A DNA stretch of 64,000 nt from positions 24,447,001 through 24,511,000 of the forward strand of contig NC_092580.1 of assembly GCF_037975245.1 (NCBI RefSeq), read 5' to 3'. Of the stretch, positions 11,501 through 25,900 are shown one piece after another. The notes under the pieces are model-generated. The model was not told the DNA's origin. It saw nothing but the letters and a program-made list of their open reading frames with translations, and made no database searches. This DNA comes from Apostichopus japonicus. Its lineage: Eukaryota; Echinodermata; Holothuroidea; Aspidochirotida; Stichopodidae. Position numbers and translations under genes: made by a program. Each line of letters opens with the position of its first letter. The first letter of the stretch is position 1.

Positions 11501-14500
11501 CTGTAAAAGATCGGCAAAAGACGTCATCATCCGGGGTTCGAACCACGGATGCAAAAGAGAGTCTCGATCATCAGCTAGCACAGTGCGCCAAGCCATCGCG
11601 CCACTGTATGGATTGAGATATTAGCTGGATTAACTAATACTTACAGCTCCCCGTGTAGGCACTTGCTGTAAAAGATCGGCAAAAGACGTCATCACCCGGG
11701 GTTCGAACCACGGATGCAAAAGAGAGTCTCGATCATCAGCTCGCACAGTGCGCCAAGCCATCGCGCCACTGTACGGACTGAAATATTAGGTGGATTAACT
11801 AATTCTTACAGCTCCCCGTGTAGGCACTTGCTGTAAAAGATCGGCAAAAGACGTCATCACCCGGGGTTCGAACCACGGATGCAAAAGAGAGTCTCGATCA
11901 TCAGCTCGCACAGTGCGCCAAGCCATCGCGCCACTGTACGGACTGAAATATTAGGTGGATTAACTAATTCTTACAGCTCCCCGTGTAGGCACTTGCTGTA
12001 AAAGATCGGCAAAAGACGTCATCACCCGGGGTTCGAACCACGGATGCAAAAGAGAGTCTCGATCATCAGCTCGCACAGTGCGCCAAGCCATCGCGCCACT
12101 GTACGGACTGAAATATTAGGTGGATTAACTAATTCTTACAGCTCCCCGTGTAGGCACTTGCTGTAAAAGATCGGCAAAAGACGTCATCACCCGGGGTTCG
12201 AACCACGGATGCAAAAGAGAGTCTCGATCATCAGCTCGCACAGTGCGCCAAGCTATCGCGCCACTGTATGGACTGAAATATTAATTGGATTAACTAATAC
12301 TTACAGCTCCCCGTGTAGGCACTTGCTGTAAAAGATCGGCAAAAGACGTCATCACTCGGGGTTCGAACCACGGATGCAAAAGAGAGTCTCGATCATCAGC
12401 TCGCACAGTGCGCCAAGCCATCGCGCCACTGTATGGACTGAGATATTAGCTGGATTAACTAATACTTACAGCTCCCCGTGTAGGCACTTGCTGTAAAAGA
12501 TCGGCAAAAGACGTCATCACCCGGGGTTCGAACCACGGATGCAAAAGAGAGTCTCGATCATCAGCTCGCACAGTGCGCCAAGCCATCGCGCCACTGTATG
12601 GACTGAGATATTAGCTGGATTAACTAATACTTACCGCTCCCCGTGTAGGGACTTGCTGTAAAAGATCGGCAAAAGACGTCATCACCCGGGGTTCGAACCA
12701 CGGATGCAAAAGAGAGTCTCGATCATCAGCTCGCACAGTGCGCCAAGTCATCGCGCCACTGTATGGACTGAGATATTAGCTGGATTAACTAATACTTACA
12801 GCTCCCCGTGTAGGCACTTGCTGTAAAAGATCGGCAAAAGACGTCATCACCCGGGGTTCGAACCACGGATGCAAAAGAGAGTCTCGATCATCAGCTCGCA
12901 CAGTGCGCCAAGCTATCGCGCCACTGTATGGATTGAAATATTAACTGGATTAACTAATACTTACAGCTCCCCGTGTAGGCACTTGCTGTAAAAGATCGGC
13001 AAAAGACGTCATCACCCGGGGTTCGAACCACGGATGCAAAAGAGAGTCTCGATCATCAGCTCGCACAGTGCGCAAAGCCATCGCGCCACTGTACGGACTG
13101 AAATATTAGGTGGATTAACTAATTCTTACGCTCCCCGTGTAGGCACTTGCTGTAAAAGATCGGCAAAAGACGTCATCACCCGGGGTTCGAACCACGGATG
13201 CAAAAGAGAGTCTCGATCATCAGCTCGCACAGTGCGCCAAGTTATCGCGCCACTGTATGGACTGAAATATTAGGTGGATTAACTAATACTTACAGCTCCC
13301 CGTGTAGGCACTTGCTGTAAAAGATCGGCAAAAGACGTCATCACCCGGGGTTCGAACCACGGATGCAAAAGAGAGTCTCGATCATCAGCTCGCACAGTGC
13401 GCCAAGCCATCGCGCCACTGTATGGACTGAGATATTAGGTGGATTTACTAATACTTACAGCTCCCCGTGTAGGCACTTGCTGTAAAAGATCGGCAAAAGA
13501 CGTCATCACCCGGGGTTCGAACCACGGATGCAAAAGAGAGTCTCGATCATCAGCTCGCACAGTGCGCCAAGCCATCGCGCCACTGTATGGACTGACATAT
13601 TAGGTGGATTAACTAATACTTACAGCTCCCCGTGTAGGCACTTGCTGTAAAAGATCGGCAAAAGACGTCATCACCCGGGGTTCGAACCACGGATGCAAAA
13701 GAGAGTCTCGATCATCAGCTCGCACAGTGCGCCAAGCCATCGCGCCACTGTACGGACTGAAATATTAGGTGGATTAACTAATTCTTACAGCTCCCCGTGT
13801 AGGCACTTGCTGTAAAAGATCGGCAAAAGACGTCATCACTCGGGGTTCGAACCACGGATGCAAAAGAGAGTCTCGATCATCAGCTCGCACAGTGCGCCAA
13901 GCCATCGCGCCACTCTATGGACTGAGATATTAGGTGGATTAACTAATACTTACCGCTCCCCGTGTAGGGACTTGCTGTAAAAGATCGGCAAAAGACGTCA
14001 TCACCCGGGGTTCGAACCACGGATGCAAAAGAGAGTCTCGATCATCAGCTCGCACAGTGCGCCAAGCCATCGCGCCACTGTATGGACTGAGATATTAGCT
14101 GGATTAACTAATACTTACAGCTCCCCGTGTAGGCACTTGCTGTAAAAGATCGGCAAAAGACGTCATCATCCGGGGTTCGAACCACGGATGCAAAAGAGAG
14201 TCTCGATCATCAGCTTGCACAGTGCGCCAAGCCATCGCGCCACTGTATGGACTGAGATATTAAGTGGATTAACTAATACTTACAGCTCCCCGTGTAGGCA
14301 CTTGCTGTAAGAGATCGGCAAAAGACGTCATCACCCGGGGTTGGAACCACGGATGCAAAAGAGAGTCTCGATCATCAGCTCGCACAGTGCGCCAAGCCAT
14401 CGCGCCACTGTATGGACTGAGATATTAGGTGGATTAACTAATACTTACAGCTCCCCGTGTAGGCACTTGCTGTAAAAGATCGGCAAAAGACGTCATCATC

Positions 14501-17500
14501 CGGGGTTCGAACCACGGATGCAAAAGAGAGTCTCGATCATCAGCTTGCACAGTGCGCCAAGCCATCGCGCCACTGTATGGACTGAGATATTAAGTGGATT
14601 AACTAATACTTACAGCTCCCCGTGTAGGCACTTGCTGTAAAAGATCGGCAAAAGACGTCATCACCCGGGGTTCGAACCACGGATGCAAAAGAGAGTCTCG
14701 ATCATCAGCTCGCACAGTGCGCCAAGCCATCGCGCCACTGTACGGACTGAAATATTATGTGGATTAACTAATTCTTACAGCTCCCCGTGTAGGCACTTGC
14801 TGTAAAAGATCGGCAAAAGACGTCATCACTCGGGGTTCGAACCACGGATGCAAAAGAGAGTCTCGATCATCAGCTCGCACAGTGCGCCAAGCCATCGCGC
14901 CACTGTACGGACTGAAATATTAGGTGGATTAACTAATTCTTACAGCTCCCCGTGTAGGCACTTGCTGTAAAAGATCGGCAAAAGACGTCATCACCCGGGG
15001 TTCGAACCACGGATGCAAAAGAGAGTCTCGATCATCAGCTCGCACAGTGCGCCAAGCCATCGCGCCACTGTACGGACTGAAATATTAGGTGGATTAACTA
15101 GTTCTTACAGCTCCCCGTGTAGGCACTTGCTGTAAAAGATCGGCAAAAGACGTCATCACCCGGGGTTCGAACCACGGATGCAAAAGAGAGTCTCGATCAT
15201 CAGCTTGCACAGTGCGCCAAGCTATCGCGCCACTGTATGGACTGAAATATTAATTGGATTAACTAATACTTACAGCTCCCCGTGTAGGCACTTGCTGTAA
15301 AAGATCGGCAAAAGACGTCATCACTCGGGGTTCGAACCACGGATGCAAAAGAGAGTCTCGATCATCAGCTCGCACAGTGCGCCAAGCCATCGCGCCACTG
15401 TATGGACTGAGATATTAGGTGGATTAACTAATACTTACAGCTCCCCGTGTAGGCACTTGCTGTAAAAGATCGGCAAAAGACGTCATCACCCGGGGTTCGA
15501 ACCACGGATGCAAAAGAGAGTCTCGATCATCAGCTCGCACAGTGCGCCAAGCCATCGCGCCACTGTATGGACTGAGATATTAGGTGGATTAACTAATACT
15601 TACCGCTCCCCGTGTAGGGACTTGCTGTAAAAGATCGGCAAAAGACGTCATCACCCGGGGTTCGAACCACGGATGCAAAAGAGAGTCTCGATCATCAGCT
15701 CGCACAGTGCGCCAAGCCATCGCGCCACTGTATGGACTGAGGTATTAGGTGGATTAACTAATACTTACAGCTCCCCGTGTAGGCACTTGCTGTAAAAGAT
15801 CGGCAAAAGACGTCATCACCCGGGGTTCGAACCACGGATGCAAAAGAGAGTCTCGATCATCAGCTCGCACAGTGCGCCAAGCCATCTCGCCACTGTATGG
15901 ACTGAGGTATTAGGTGGATTAACTAATACTTACAGCTCCCCGTGTAGGCACTTGCTGTAAAAGATCGGCAAAAGACGTCATCACCCGGGGTTCGAACCAC
16001 GGATGCAAAAGAGAGTCTCGATCATCAGCTCGCACAGTGCGCCAAGCTATCGCGCCACTGTATGGATTGAAATATTAACTGGATTAACTAATACTTACAG
16101 CTCCCCGTGTAGGCACTTGCTGTAAAAGATCGGCAAAAGACGTCATCACCCGGGGTTCGAACCACGGATGCAAAAGAGAGTCTCGATCATCAGCTCGCAC
16201 AGTGCGCCAAGCTATCGCGCCACTGTATGGACTGAAATATTAGGTGGATTAACTAATACTTACAGCTCCCCGTGTAGGCACTTGCTGTAAAAGATCGGCA
16301 AAAGACGTCATCACCCGGGGTTCGAACCACGGATGCAAAAGAGAGTCTCGATCATCAGCTCGCACAGTGCGCCAAGCCATCGCGCCACTGTACGGACTGA
16401 AATATTATGTGGATTAACTAATTCTTACAGCTCCCCGTGTAGGCACTTGCTGTAAAAGATCGGCAAAAGACGTCATCACCCGGGGTTCGAACCACGGATG
16501 CAAAAGAGAGTCTCGATCATCAGCTCGCACAGTGCGCCAAGCCATCGCGCCACTGTACGGACTGAAATATTAGGTGGATTAACTAATTCTTACAGCTCCC
16601 CGTGTAGGCACTTGCTGTAAAAGATCGGCAAAAGACGTCATCACTCGGGGTTCGAACCACGGATGCAAAAGAGAGTCTCGATCATCAGCTCGCACAGTGC
16701 GCCAAGCCATCGCGCCACTGTACGGACTGAAATATTAGGTGGATTAACTAATTCTTACAGCTCCCCGTGTAGGCACTTGCTGTAAAAGATCGGCAAAAGA
16801 CGTCATCACCCGGGGTTCGAACCACGGATGCAAAAGAGAGTCTCGATCATCAGCTCGCACAGTGCGCCAAGCTATCGCGCCACTGTATGGACTGAAATAT
16901 TAATTGGATTAACTAATACTTACAGCTCCCCGTGTAGGCACTTGCTGTAAAAGATCGGCAAAAGACGTCATCACTCGGGGTTCGAACCACGGATGCAAAA
17001 GAGAGTCTCGATCATCAGCTCGCACAGTGCGCCAAGCCATCGCGCCACTGTATGGACTGAGATATTAGGTGGATTAACTAATACTTACAGCTCCCCGTGT
17101 AGGCACTTGCTGTAAAAGATCGGCAAAAGACGTCATCACCCGGGGTTCGAACCACGGATGCAAAAGAGAGTCTCGATCATCAGCTCGCACAGTGCGCCAA
17201 GCCATCGCGCCACTGTATGGACTGAGATATTAGGTGGATTAACTAATACTTACCGCTCCCCGTGTAGGGACTTGCTGTAAAAGATCGGCAAAAGACGTCA
17301 TCACCCGGGGTTCGAACCACGGATGCAAAAGAGAGTCTCGATCATCAGCTCGCACAGTGCGCCAAGCCATCGCGCCACTGTATGGACTGACATATTAGGT
17401 GGATTAACTAATACTTACAGCTCCCCGTGTAGGCACTTGCTGTAAAAGATCGGCAAAAGACGTCATCACCCGGGGTTCGAACCACGGATGCAAAAGAGAG

Positions 17501-20500
17501 TCTCGATCATCAGCTCGCACAGTGCGCCAAGCCATCGCGCCACTGTATGGACTGAGATATTAGGTGGATTAACTAATACTTACAGCTCCCCGTGTAGGCA
17601 CTTGCTGTAAAAGATCGGCAAAAGACGTCATCACCCGGGGTTCGAACCACGGATGCAAAAGAGAGTCTCGATCATCAGCTCGCACAGTGCGCCAAGCCAT
17701 CGCGCCACTGTATGGACTGAGATATTAGGTGGATTAACTAATACTTACAGCTCCCCGTGTAGGCACTTGCTGTAAAAGATCGGCAAAAGACGTCATCACC
17801 CGGGGTTCGAACCACGGATGCAAAAGAGAGTCTCGATCATCAGCTCGCACAGTGCGCCAAGCCATCGCGCCACTCTATGGACTGAGATATTAGGTGGATT
17901 AACTAATACTTATCGCTCCCCGTGTAGGCACTTGCTGTAAAAGATCGGCAAAAGACGTCATCACTGGGGGTTCGAACCACGGATGCAAAAGAGAGTCTCG
18001 ATCATCAGCTCGCACAGTGCGCCAAGCCATCGCGCCACTGTATGGACTGAGATATTAGGTGGATTAACTAATACTTACAGCTCCCCGTGTAGGCACTTGC
18101 TGTAAAAGATCGGCAAAAGACGTCATCACCCGGGGTTCGAACCACGGATGCAAAAGAGAGTCTCGATCATCAGCTCGCACAGTGCGCCAAGCTATCGCGC
18201 CACTGTATGGATTGAAATATTAGCTGGATTAACTAATACTTACAGCTCCCCGTGTAGGCACTTGCTGTAAAAGATCGGCAAAAGACGTCATCACCCGGGG
18301 TTCGAACCACGGATGCAAAAGAGAGTCTCGATCATCAGCTCGCACAGTGCGCCAAGCCATCGCGCCACTGTACGGACTGAAATATTAGGTGGATTAACTA
18401 ATTCTTACAGCTCCCCGTGTAGGCACTTGCTGTAAAAGATCGGCAAAAGACGTCATCACCCGGGGTTCGAACCACGGATGCAAAAGAGAGTCTCGATCAT
18501 CAGCTCGCACAGTGCGCCAAGCCATCGCGCCACTGTACGGACTGAAATATTAGGTGGATTAACTAGTTCTTACAGCTCCCCGTGTAGGCACTTGCTGTAA
18601 AAGATCGGCAAAAGACGTCATCACCCGGGGTTCGAACCACGGATGCAAAAGAGAGTCTCGATCATCAGCTTGCACAGTGCGCCAAGCTATCGCGCCACTG
18701 TATGGACTGAAATATTAATTGGATTAACTAATACTTACAGCTCCCCGTGTAGGCACTTGCTGTAAAAGATCGGCAAAAGACGTCATCACTCGGGGTTCGA
18801 ACCACGGATGCAAAAGAGAGTCTCGATCATCAGCTCGCACAGTGCGCCAAGCCATCGCGCCACTGTATGGACTGAGATATTAGGTGGATTAACTAATACT
18901 TACAGCTCCCCGTGTAGGCACTTGCTGTAAAAGATCGGCAAAAGACGTCATCACCCGGGGTTCGAACCACGGATGCAAAAGAGAGTCTCGATCATCAGCT
19001 CGCACAGTGCGCCAAGCCATCGCGCCACTGTATGGACTGAGATATTAGGTGGATTAACTAATACTTACCGCTCCCCGTGTAGGGACTTGCTGTAAAAGAT
19101 CGGCAAAAGACGTCATCACCCGGGGTTCGAACCACGGATGCAAAAGAGAGTCTCGATCATCAGCTCGCACAGTGCGCCAAGCCATCGCGCCACTGTATGG
19201 ACTGAGGTATTAGGTGGATTAACTAATACTTACAGCTCCCCGTGTAGGCACTTGCTGTAAAAGATCGGCAAAAGACGTCATCACCCGGGGTTCGAACCAC
19301 GGATGCAAAAGAGAGTCTCGATCATCAGCTCGCACAGTGCGCCAAGCCATCTCGCCACTGTATGGACTGAGGTATTAGGTGGATTAACTAATACTTACAG
19401 CTCCCCGTGTAGGCACTTGCTGTAAAAGATCGGCAAAAGACGTCATCACCCGGGGTTCGAACCACGGATGCAAAAGAGAGTCTCGATCATCAGCTCGCAC
19501 AGTGCGTCAAGCTATCGCGCCACTGTATGGATTGAAATATTAGGTGGATTAACTAATACTTACAGCTCCCCGTGTAGGCACTTGCTGTAAAAGATCGGCA
19601 AAAGACGTCATCACCCGGGGTTCGAACCACGGATGCAAAAGAGAGTCTCGATCATCAGCTCGCACAGTGCGCCAAGCTATCGCGCCACTGTATGGACTGA
19701 AATATTAGGTGGATTAACTAATACTTACAGCTCCCCGTGTAGGCACTTGCTGTAAAAGATCGGCAAAAGACGTCATCACCCGGGGTTCGAACCACGGATG
19801 CAAAAGAGAGTCTCGATCATCAGCTCGCACAGTGCGCCAAGCCATCGCGCCACTGTACGGACTGAAATATTATGTGGATTAACTAATTCTTACAGCTCCC
19901 CGTGTAGGCACTTGCTGTAAAAGATCGGCAAAAGACGTCATCACCCGGGGTTCGAACCACGGATGCAAAAGAGAGTCTCGATCATCAGCTCGCACAGTGC
20001 GCCAAGCCATCGCGCCACTGTACGGACTGAAATATTAGGTGGATTAACTAATTCTTACAGCTCCCCGTGTAGGCACTTGCTGTAAAAGATCGGCAAAAGA
20101 CGTCATCACTCGGGGTTCGAACCACGGATGCAAAAGAGAGTCTCGATCATCAGCTCGCACAGTGCGCCAAGTCATCGCGCCACTGTACGGACTGAAATAT
20201 TAGGTGGATTAACTAATTCTTACAGCTCCCCGTGTAGGCACTTGCTGTAAAAGATCGGCAAAAGACGTCATCACCCGGGGTTCGAACCACGGATGCAAAA
20301 GAGAGTCTCGATCATCAGCTCGCACAGTGCGCCAAGCTATCGCGCCACTGTATGGACTGAAATATTAATTGGATTAACTAATACTTACAGCTCCCCGTGT
20401 AGGCACTTGCTGTAAAAGATCGGCAAAAGACGTCATCACTCGGGGTTCGAACCACGGATGCAAAAGAGAGTCTCGATCATCAGCTCGCACAGTGCGCCAA

Positions 20501-21900
20501 GCCATCGCGCCACTGTACGGACTGAAATATTATGTGGATTAACTAATTCTTACAGCTCCCCGTGTAGGCACTTGCTGTAAAAGATCGGCAAAAGACGTCA
20601 TCACCCGGGGTTCGAACCACGGATGCAAAAGAGAGTCTCGATCATCAGCTCGCACAGTGCGCCAAGCCATCGCGCCACTGTATGGACTGAGATATTAGGT
20701 GGATTAACTAATACTTACCGCTCCCCGTGTAGGGACTTGCTGTAAAAGATCGGCAAAAGACGTCATCACCCGGGGTTCGAACCACGGATGCAAAAGAGAG
20801 TCTCGATCATCAGCTCGCACAGTGCGCCAAGTCATCGCGCCACTGTATGGACTGACATATTAGGTGGATTAACTAATACTTACAGCTCCCCGTGTAGGCA
20901 CTTGCTGTAAAAGATCGGCAAAAGACGTCATCACCCGGGGTTCGAACCACGGATGCAAAAGAGAGTCTCGATCATCAGCTCGCACAGTGCGCCAAGCCAT
21001 CGCGCCACTGTATGGACTGAGATATTAGGTGGATTAACTAATACTTACAGCTCCCCGTGTAGGCACTTGCTGTAAAAGATCGGCAAAAGACGTCATCACC
21101 CGGGGTTCGAACCACGGATGCAAAAGAGAGTCTCGATCATCAGCTCGCACAGTGCGCCAAGCCATCGCGCCACTGTATGGACTGAGATATTAGGTGGATT
21201 AACTAATACTTACAGCTCCCCGTGTAGGCACTTGCTGTAAAAGATCGGCAAAAGACGTCATCACCCGGGGTTCGAACCACGGATGCAAAAGAGAGTCTCG
21301 ATCATCAGCTCGCACAGTGCGCCAAGCCATCGCGCCACTCTATGGACTGAGATATTAGGTGGATTAACTAATACTTATCGCTCCCCGTGTAGGGACTTGC
21401 TGTAAAAGATCGGCAAAAGACGTCATCACCCGGGGTTCGAACCACGGATGCAAAAGAGAGTCTCGATCATCAGCTCGCACAGTGCGCCAAGCCATCGCGC
21501 CACTGTATGGACTGAGATATTAGGTGGATTAACTAATACTTACAGCTCCCCGTGTAGGCACTTGCTGTAAAAGATCGGCAAAAGACGTCATCACCCGGGG
21601 TTCGAACCACGGATGCAAAAGAGAGTCTCGATCATCAGCTCGCACAGTGCGCCAAGCTATCGCGCCACTGTATGGATTGAAATATTAGCTGGATTAACTA
21701 ATACTTACAGCTCCCCGTGTAGGCACTTGCTGTAAAAGATCGGCAAAAGACGTCATCACCCGGGGTTCGAACCACGGATGCAAAAGAGAGTCTCGATCAT
21801 CAGCTCGCACAGTGCGCCAAGCCATCGCGCCACTGTATGGACTGAGATATTAGCTGGATTAACTAATTCTTACAGCTCCCCGTGTAGGCACTTGCTGTAA
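8600..21900 (+). repeat. 10- and 11-monomer higher-order repeats, 21-monomer super-repeat
   Basis: The TTAATTGG unit appears at about 8815, 10465, 12280, 15250, 16900, 18715 and 20365. Spacings are 1650, 1815, 2970, 1650, 1815 and 1650 bp, that is 10, 11 or 18 units. The TACCGCTCC...AGGGA unit (10817, 12632, 13951, 15601, 17251, 19066, 20716) follows the same rhythm. From about 15.2 kb a 10-unit block (type A, with GAGGT and CATCTCGCC units) alternates with an 11-unit block (type B, with GACATATT and CACTCTATGG units), giving a 3465-bp, 21-unit super-period. Boundaries are approximate. Confidence 0.8.
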
Positions 21901-22640
21901 AAGATCGGCAAAAGACGTCATCACCCGGGGTTCGAACCACGGATGCAAAAGAGAGTCTCGATCATCAGCTCGCACAGTGCGCCAAGCTATCGCGCCACTG
22001 TATGGACTGAAATATTAGGTGGATTAACTAATACTTACAGCTCCCCGTGTAGGCACTTGCTGTAAAAGATCGGCAAAAGACGTCATCATCCGGGGTTCGA
22101 ACCACGGATGCAAAAGAGAGTCTCGATCATCAGCTTGCACAGTGCGCCAAGCCATCGCGCCACTGTATGGACTGAGATATTAAGTGGATTAACTAATGCT
22201 TACAGCTCCCCGTGTAGGCACTTGCTGTAAAAGATCGGCAAAAGACGTCATCACCCGGGGTTCGAACCACGGATGCAAAAGAGAGTCTCGATCATCAGCT
22301 CGCACAGTGCGCCAAGCCATCGCGCCACTGTACGGACTGAGATATTAGGTGGATTAACTAATTCCTACAGCTCCCCGTGTAGGCACTTGCTGTAAAAGAT
22401 CGGCAAAAGACGTCATCACCCGGGGTTCGAACCACGGATGCAAAAGAGAGTCTCGATCATCAGCTCGCACAGTGCGCCAAGCCATCGCGCCACTGTACGG
22501 ACTGAAATATTAGGTGGATTAACTAATTCTTACAGCTCCCCGTGTAGGCACTTGCTGTAAAAGATCGGCAAAAGACGTCATCACCCGGGGTTCGAACCAC
22601 GGATGCAAAAGAGAGTCTCGATCATCAGCTCGCACAGTGC

Positions 22641-22650
22641 GCCAAGCCAT
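22641..22650. repeat. Target-site duplication, 3' side of LINE copy 1
   Basis: GCCAAGCCAT is the last satellite sequence before the LINE poly(A) (T run on the plus strand). The same 10 bp occur at 28118-28127 beyond the LINE 5' end. An uninterrupted satellite unit contains it once, as in the paralogous empty site at 30096-30105. The final T could also belong to the T run. Confidence 0.9.
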
Positions 22651-22939
22651 TTTTTTTTTTTTTTTTTTTTTTTCTCTTTTATTGGGAGATGAGCCCACTG
22701 GCTCACCCATTGACAACATTATTTACAAGGGTATTTTATACAGAATTAAAACTTAAGTATGATTTGTTTTAACTAGAACATTTAATAATAATTACCTTAA
22801 CACTTACTCACTGTTTAAGTTAAGAGAAAACTAAATTACTAAACACCACAGACATAAGAAATTATATACAAAGACAACAATGTCTAAAGCAAAGTCAAAA
22901 GACCAGACCCTGATTACGTCAACACGCACTGTAAACAGG
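22651..22939 (-). other. LINE copy 1 3' UTR, poly(A) signal and tail
   Basis: After the ORF2 stop come about 265 nt without an ORF of note. AATAAA follows on the minus strand (plus-strand TTTATT at 22678-22683), then AGAG and a run of about 23 A (T run 22651-22673). The minus-strand segment just before AATAAA (GGGTGAGCCAGTGGGCTC) is conserved in copy 2 and may be part of the RNA recognised by the element's RT; that is inference. Confidence 0.88.
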
Positions 22940-25900
22940 TTAACCCCTATCCAGATGGTAAGTATAGCTGTTCGATTCTTTCTTAGAGAGCACAATATCG
23001 TTCTGTGTAAATATATTAAAAAACCGTGAGGTATTGTTTTTGTGATAGTACACATCAAAAAGTAAACGAATTTTCTTCTTGAGTACATTGTGAAAAACTT
23101 TTTCAACATTACAAAGATAATTATTATTGAGGCGAGATATTCTGCAATTCCAAATTGTACACTTATATATATTGAAGATGAAGTCACACAAAATTCCTAC
23201 AATACAGTTTTTTTTACGGCCAAGACCCAGAAGGGACAACCCCTTCCATTCATCAAAATTAACTACAGGATGTAAAGTGTTCAACTTATTAACCAAAAAG
23301 TGCCATAAATTTTCGACTTCAGAACACTCAATAAAAAGATGAATAGTACTTTCGTGCGTGGTTTTGCAAAAGGTGCAGTAAGGAGAATCGGTTAATCCAA
23401 ACTTGTACAATTTATCGTTAGTGTAAAGAATATTATGTAATACTTTGAAGTCGATATCGGCGTCCAAGAAACACTTTGGAGAACGATATATGTTACTCCA
23501 TCTATTAGAAAAATCAAGACTGGGAAAATGCTGCTTCCAGTATTCTTCGCCCTTGGGCGATGTGTTAAGATTGTCACGCAAAAGGCGTGAAGCTATTCTG
23601 CACGAAACAGAGGAGGCATCTATAATGTTTTTGCCATTTTGAAATTTTACAGTAGGAATATAGTCAATTTGCGTAGATACAATTGCATCAGAAGAAAATA
23701 TATCACCTATCCAGTCAGAGGGGAAGGCGTGGAGAATGACATCGATATAATTCTGAACATCGAATACTGTAAGGGGATTATCAGGATTAGCAAGCTCAAT
23801 GCACTCATGCACGGCCTTGGCTGGCAGAGAAGTGGGTATAATCTCATACATCAGATCACTTACAGAAACGATACCACCTTTAATGAAGTGACGATTAAAA
23901 AGTGTTTGACTATCATTGTCAACAATCAGGGTATTACTAAAGATAGGTTGATTGAGGATGTCTTCTCTGGTCTCTGGTGGCCAGAAACGGCCTTGAATTA
24001 GCCGATCCCATGCTAACATGAGTTCACAGTAATACGGGCTTAGCTTATGTACAGACTTGCGGTTAGGAGTAATTTGAAAGATACCACGCCCAAGGCTCAT
24101 ATCTTCATACATATTCAAAAAATACAACATTAGTTTTTGTAATTTAATATTAATGTTATTGCTTAATATCTTACTACAAAATTTAATCCTAAGAGCATCT
24201 CTTGTTAATTCAATGTCGCTCAAACTGAATCCCCCTCTGTCGATTGGTAAAAGCAAGTTAAGATACTTAATAGAAGGTTTTTTACCCCTCCAGATAAAAT
24301 CGACTACACTCTGACGTAATGTGGTGATAACCCAATCAGGGACTGGTAAAACAGTGGTCAAATATACTAAGCGAGTTACGATGAGCGAATTTATAATGAG
24401 AGATTTACCCTTAAAAGATAAATTTCTACCTTTCCAGGTATTTAGTAATTTACGGCAGGAGGTGACTTTATTCTCCCAATTTTCTTTTTCGATTGACCTT
24501 TTATCGTTACCAATAGCAACACCTAATACTGTAATGAAATCTTTCCTCACAGGGAAGTCGAAATTGCTGGGATTAACATGGCTGCACCCAATGCTAAGTA
24601 GTTCAGTTTTATCAATATTACAACTAGAGCCAGAAGCACGTTCATACAATTTAATGATGTTAAAAATAGAATAAATACTTGTGATACTAGACACGAAAAA
24701 GGTAGTGTCGTCCGCATGCTGAAAAATTTTGGCTTCGACTTCACAAAATTTAATACCATGAATATATGGGCAATTAATTATAGCTTCATGAAATGGTTCG
24801 GCACAGAGAACATAGAGCATGGCTGAGAGTGGGCAGCCCTGCCGAACTCCCCTTTTGACAGGGAAGGGATCGGAAATATAACCATTGTGCTTGATTCGGC
24901 CCTCAATATTGGTATAAAACAGTTTGATCCATTTTAGGAGCTTAGGACCAAAACCCAATTTTTCAACTACTTCGAAGAGGTAGTTATGGTCAACTCTGTC
25001 AAAGGCTTTATATTGGTCTATTTTAAGAATAAAACCTGGTTTATTATATGAATTAACATACTCAATTACATTTTGCATAGTAAGCACGTTTTCAGAAATA
25101 TCTCTTCCTGGAATACAACACGTTTGATCTTCTGAAATAATATTCTTACTGAAACTTGTGATACGTTTGGCGAGAACTTTGGCAATCATTTTGTAATCGA
25201 CATTTAAGAGGCTTATTGGCCTCCAATTATTTAAACTGCGAAGATCTCCTTTCTTGGGTATAAGGGTAAGTATACTTATTTTCATGGATTCACAGAGTTC
25301 GTTGTCATGGAATGATGTCTCAATGAGTCTAGTAAAAATATCGATAAAATCCCGCCAAAACACTTTGTAAAATTCAGCAGTTAGTCCATCTAGTCCTGGA
25401 CTTTTGTTCGGTTCCATTGCTAACAGAGCGGCTTTCAACTCATCTAATGAAATATTTGCTTCACATGCTTCAACGTCCATTGGCGAGAGAAATCTTCTGA
25501 GTTCACAAAGTATCTGATTCCGCGATTCGTTGTCGGTTTCTTCGGCTTGGTAGAGGTTTGTATAAAACTTTACTTGTTCTTTCATAATTTCGTGTTGATC
25601 GGTGATGATTAAGCTCTGGTCAGTTAGTAGTTGTTTCATTACTTTCTTTTTTTGCCTTGATTTTTCAAGATTAAAGAAAAACTTTGTTGATTTTTCACCC
25701 TCCTCGTGCCACTGAATTTTTGACCTGAGGAACGTTCCTTGTAATTCTCTTAATGAAAGTTCGTTCGACTCATCTTCTAGGTTTTTAAGATGGGTACAGT
25801 CGTAATCGGAGAATTTTTGAGCTTTGTATTTCTCGTAGTCAATTTGTTTTGTCAGCTTCTTCTTGGCCCGACGTAGTGATTTCTGTTTTCTTTTGCTAAA

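Larger units (their letters stand above)
1..22650 (+). repeat. Satellite array 1, ~165-bp monomer, plus orientation
   Basis: About 137 head-to-tail copies of a 165-bp unit fill this stretch with no gene between them. The first unit runs from base 1 to 165 and the next starts at 166 with the same TCAGCTCGCAC. Single-base indels are rare: 164-bp units near 1743, 4718 and 5876. Several 169-bp units, with CTCAATCAG in place of ATCAG, occur only before about 3.83 kb. Units differ at a few diagnostic sites, mainly CCAT/CTAT, TATGG/TACGG, TAGGTGG/TAGCTGG/TAAGTGG/TAATTGG and AATAC/AATTC/AATGC. These mark higher-order repeats. The array ends precisely at the target site of LINE copy 1. The unit length is near one nucleosome repeat, as in many heterochromatic or centromeric satellites; that role is inference. 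Confidence 0.98.

Noticed and set aside
1-22650. CRISPR array
   Set aside because: There are no unique spacers; the whole 165-bp unit repeats, and the sequence is eukaryotic.
22519-22719. 66-aa minus-strand frame joining the LINE 3' UTR, the poly(A) lysines and satellite (MAWRTVRADD...)
   Set aside because: It is a read across an insertion junction through the A tail. The MAWRTV part is the minus-strand satellite frame, with a stop in each unit.
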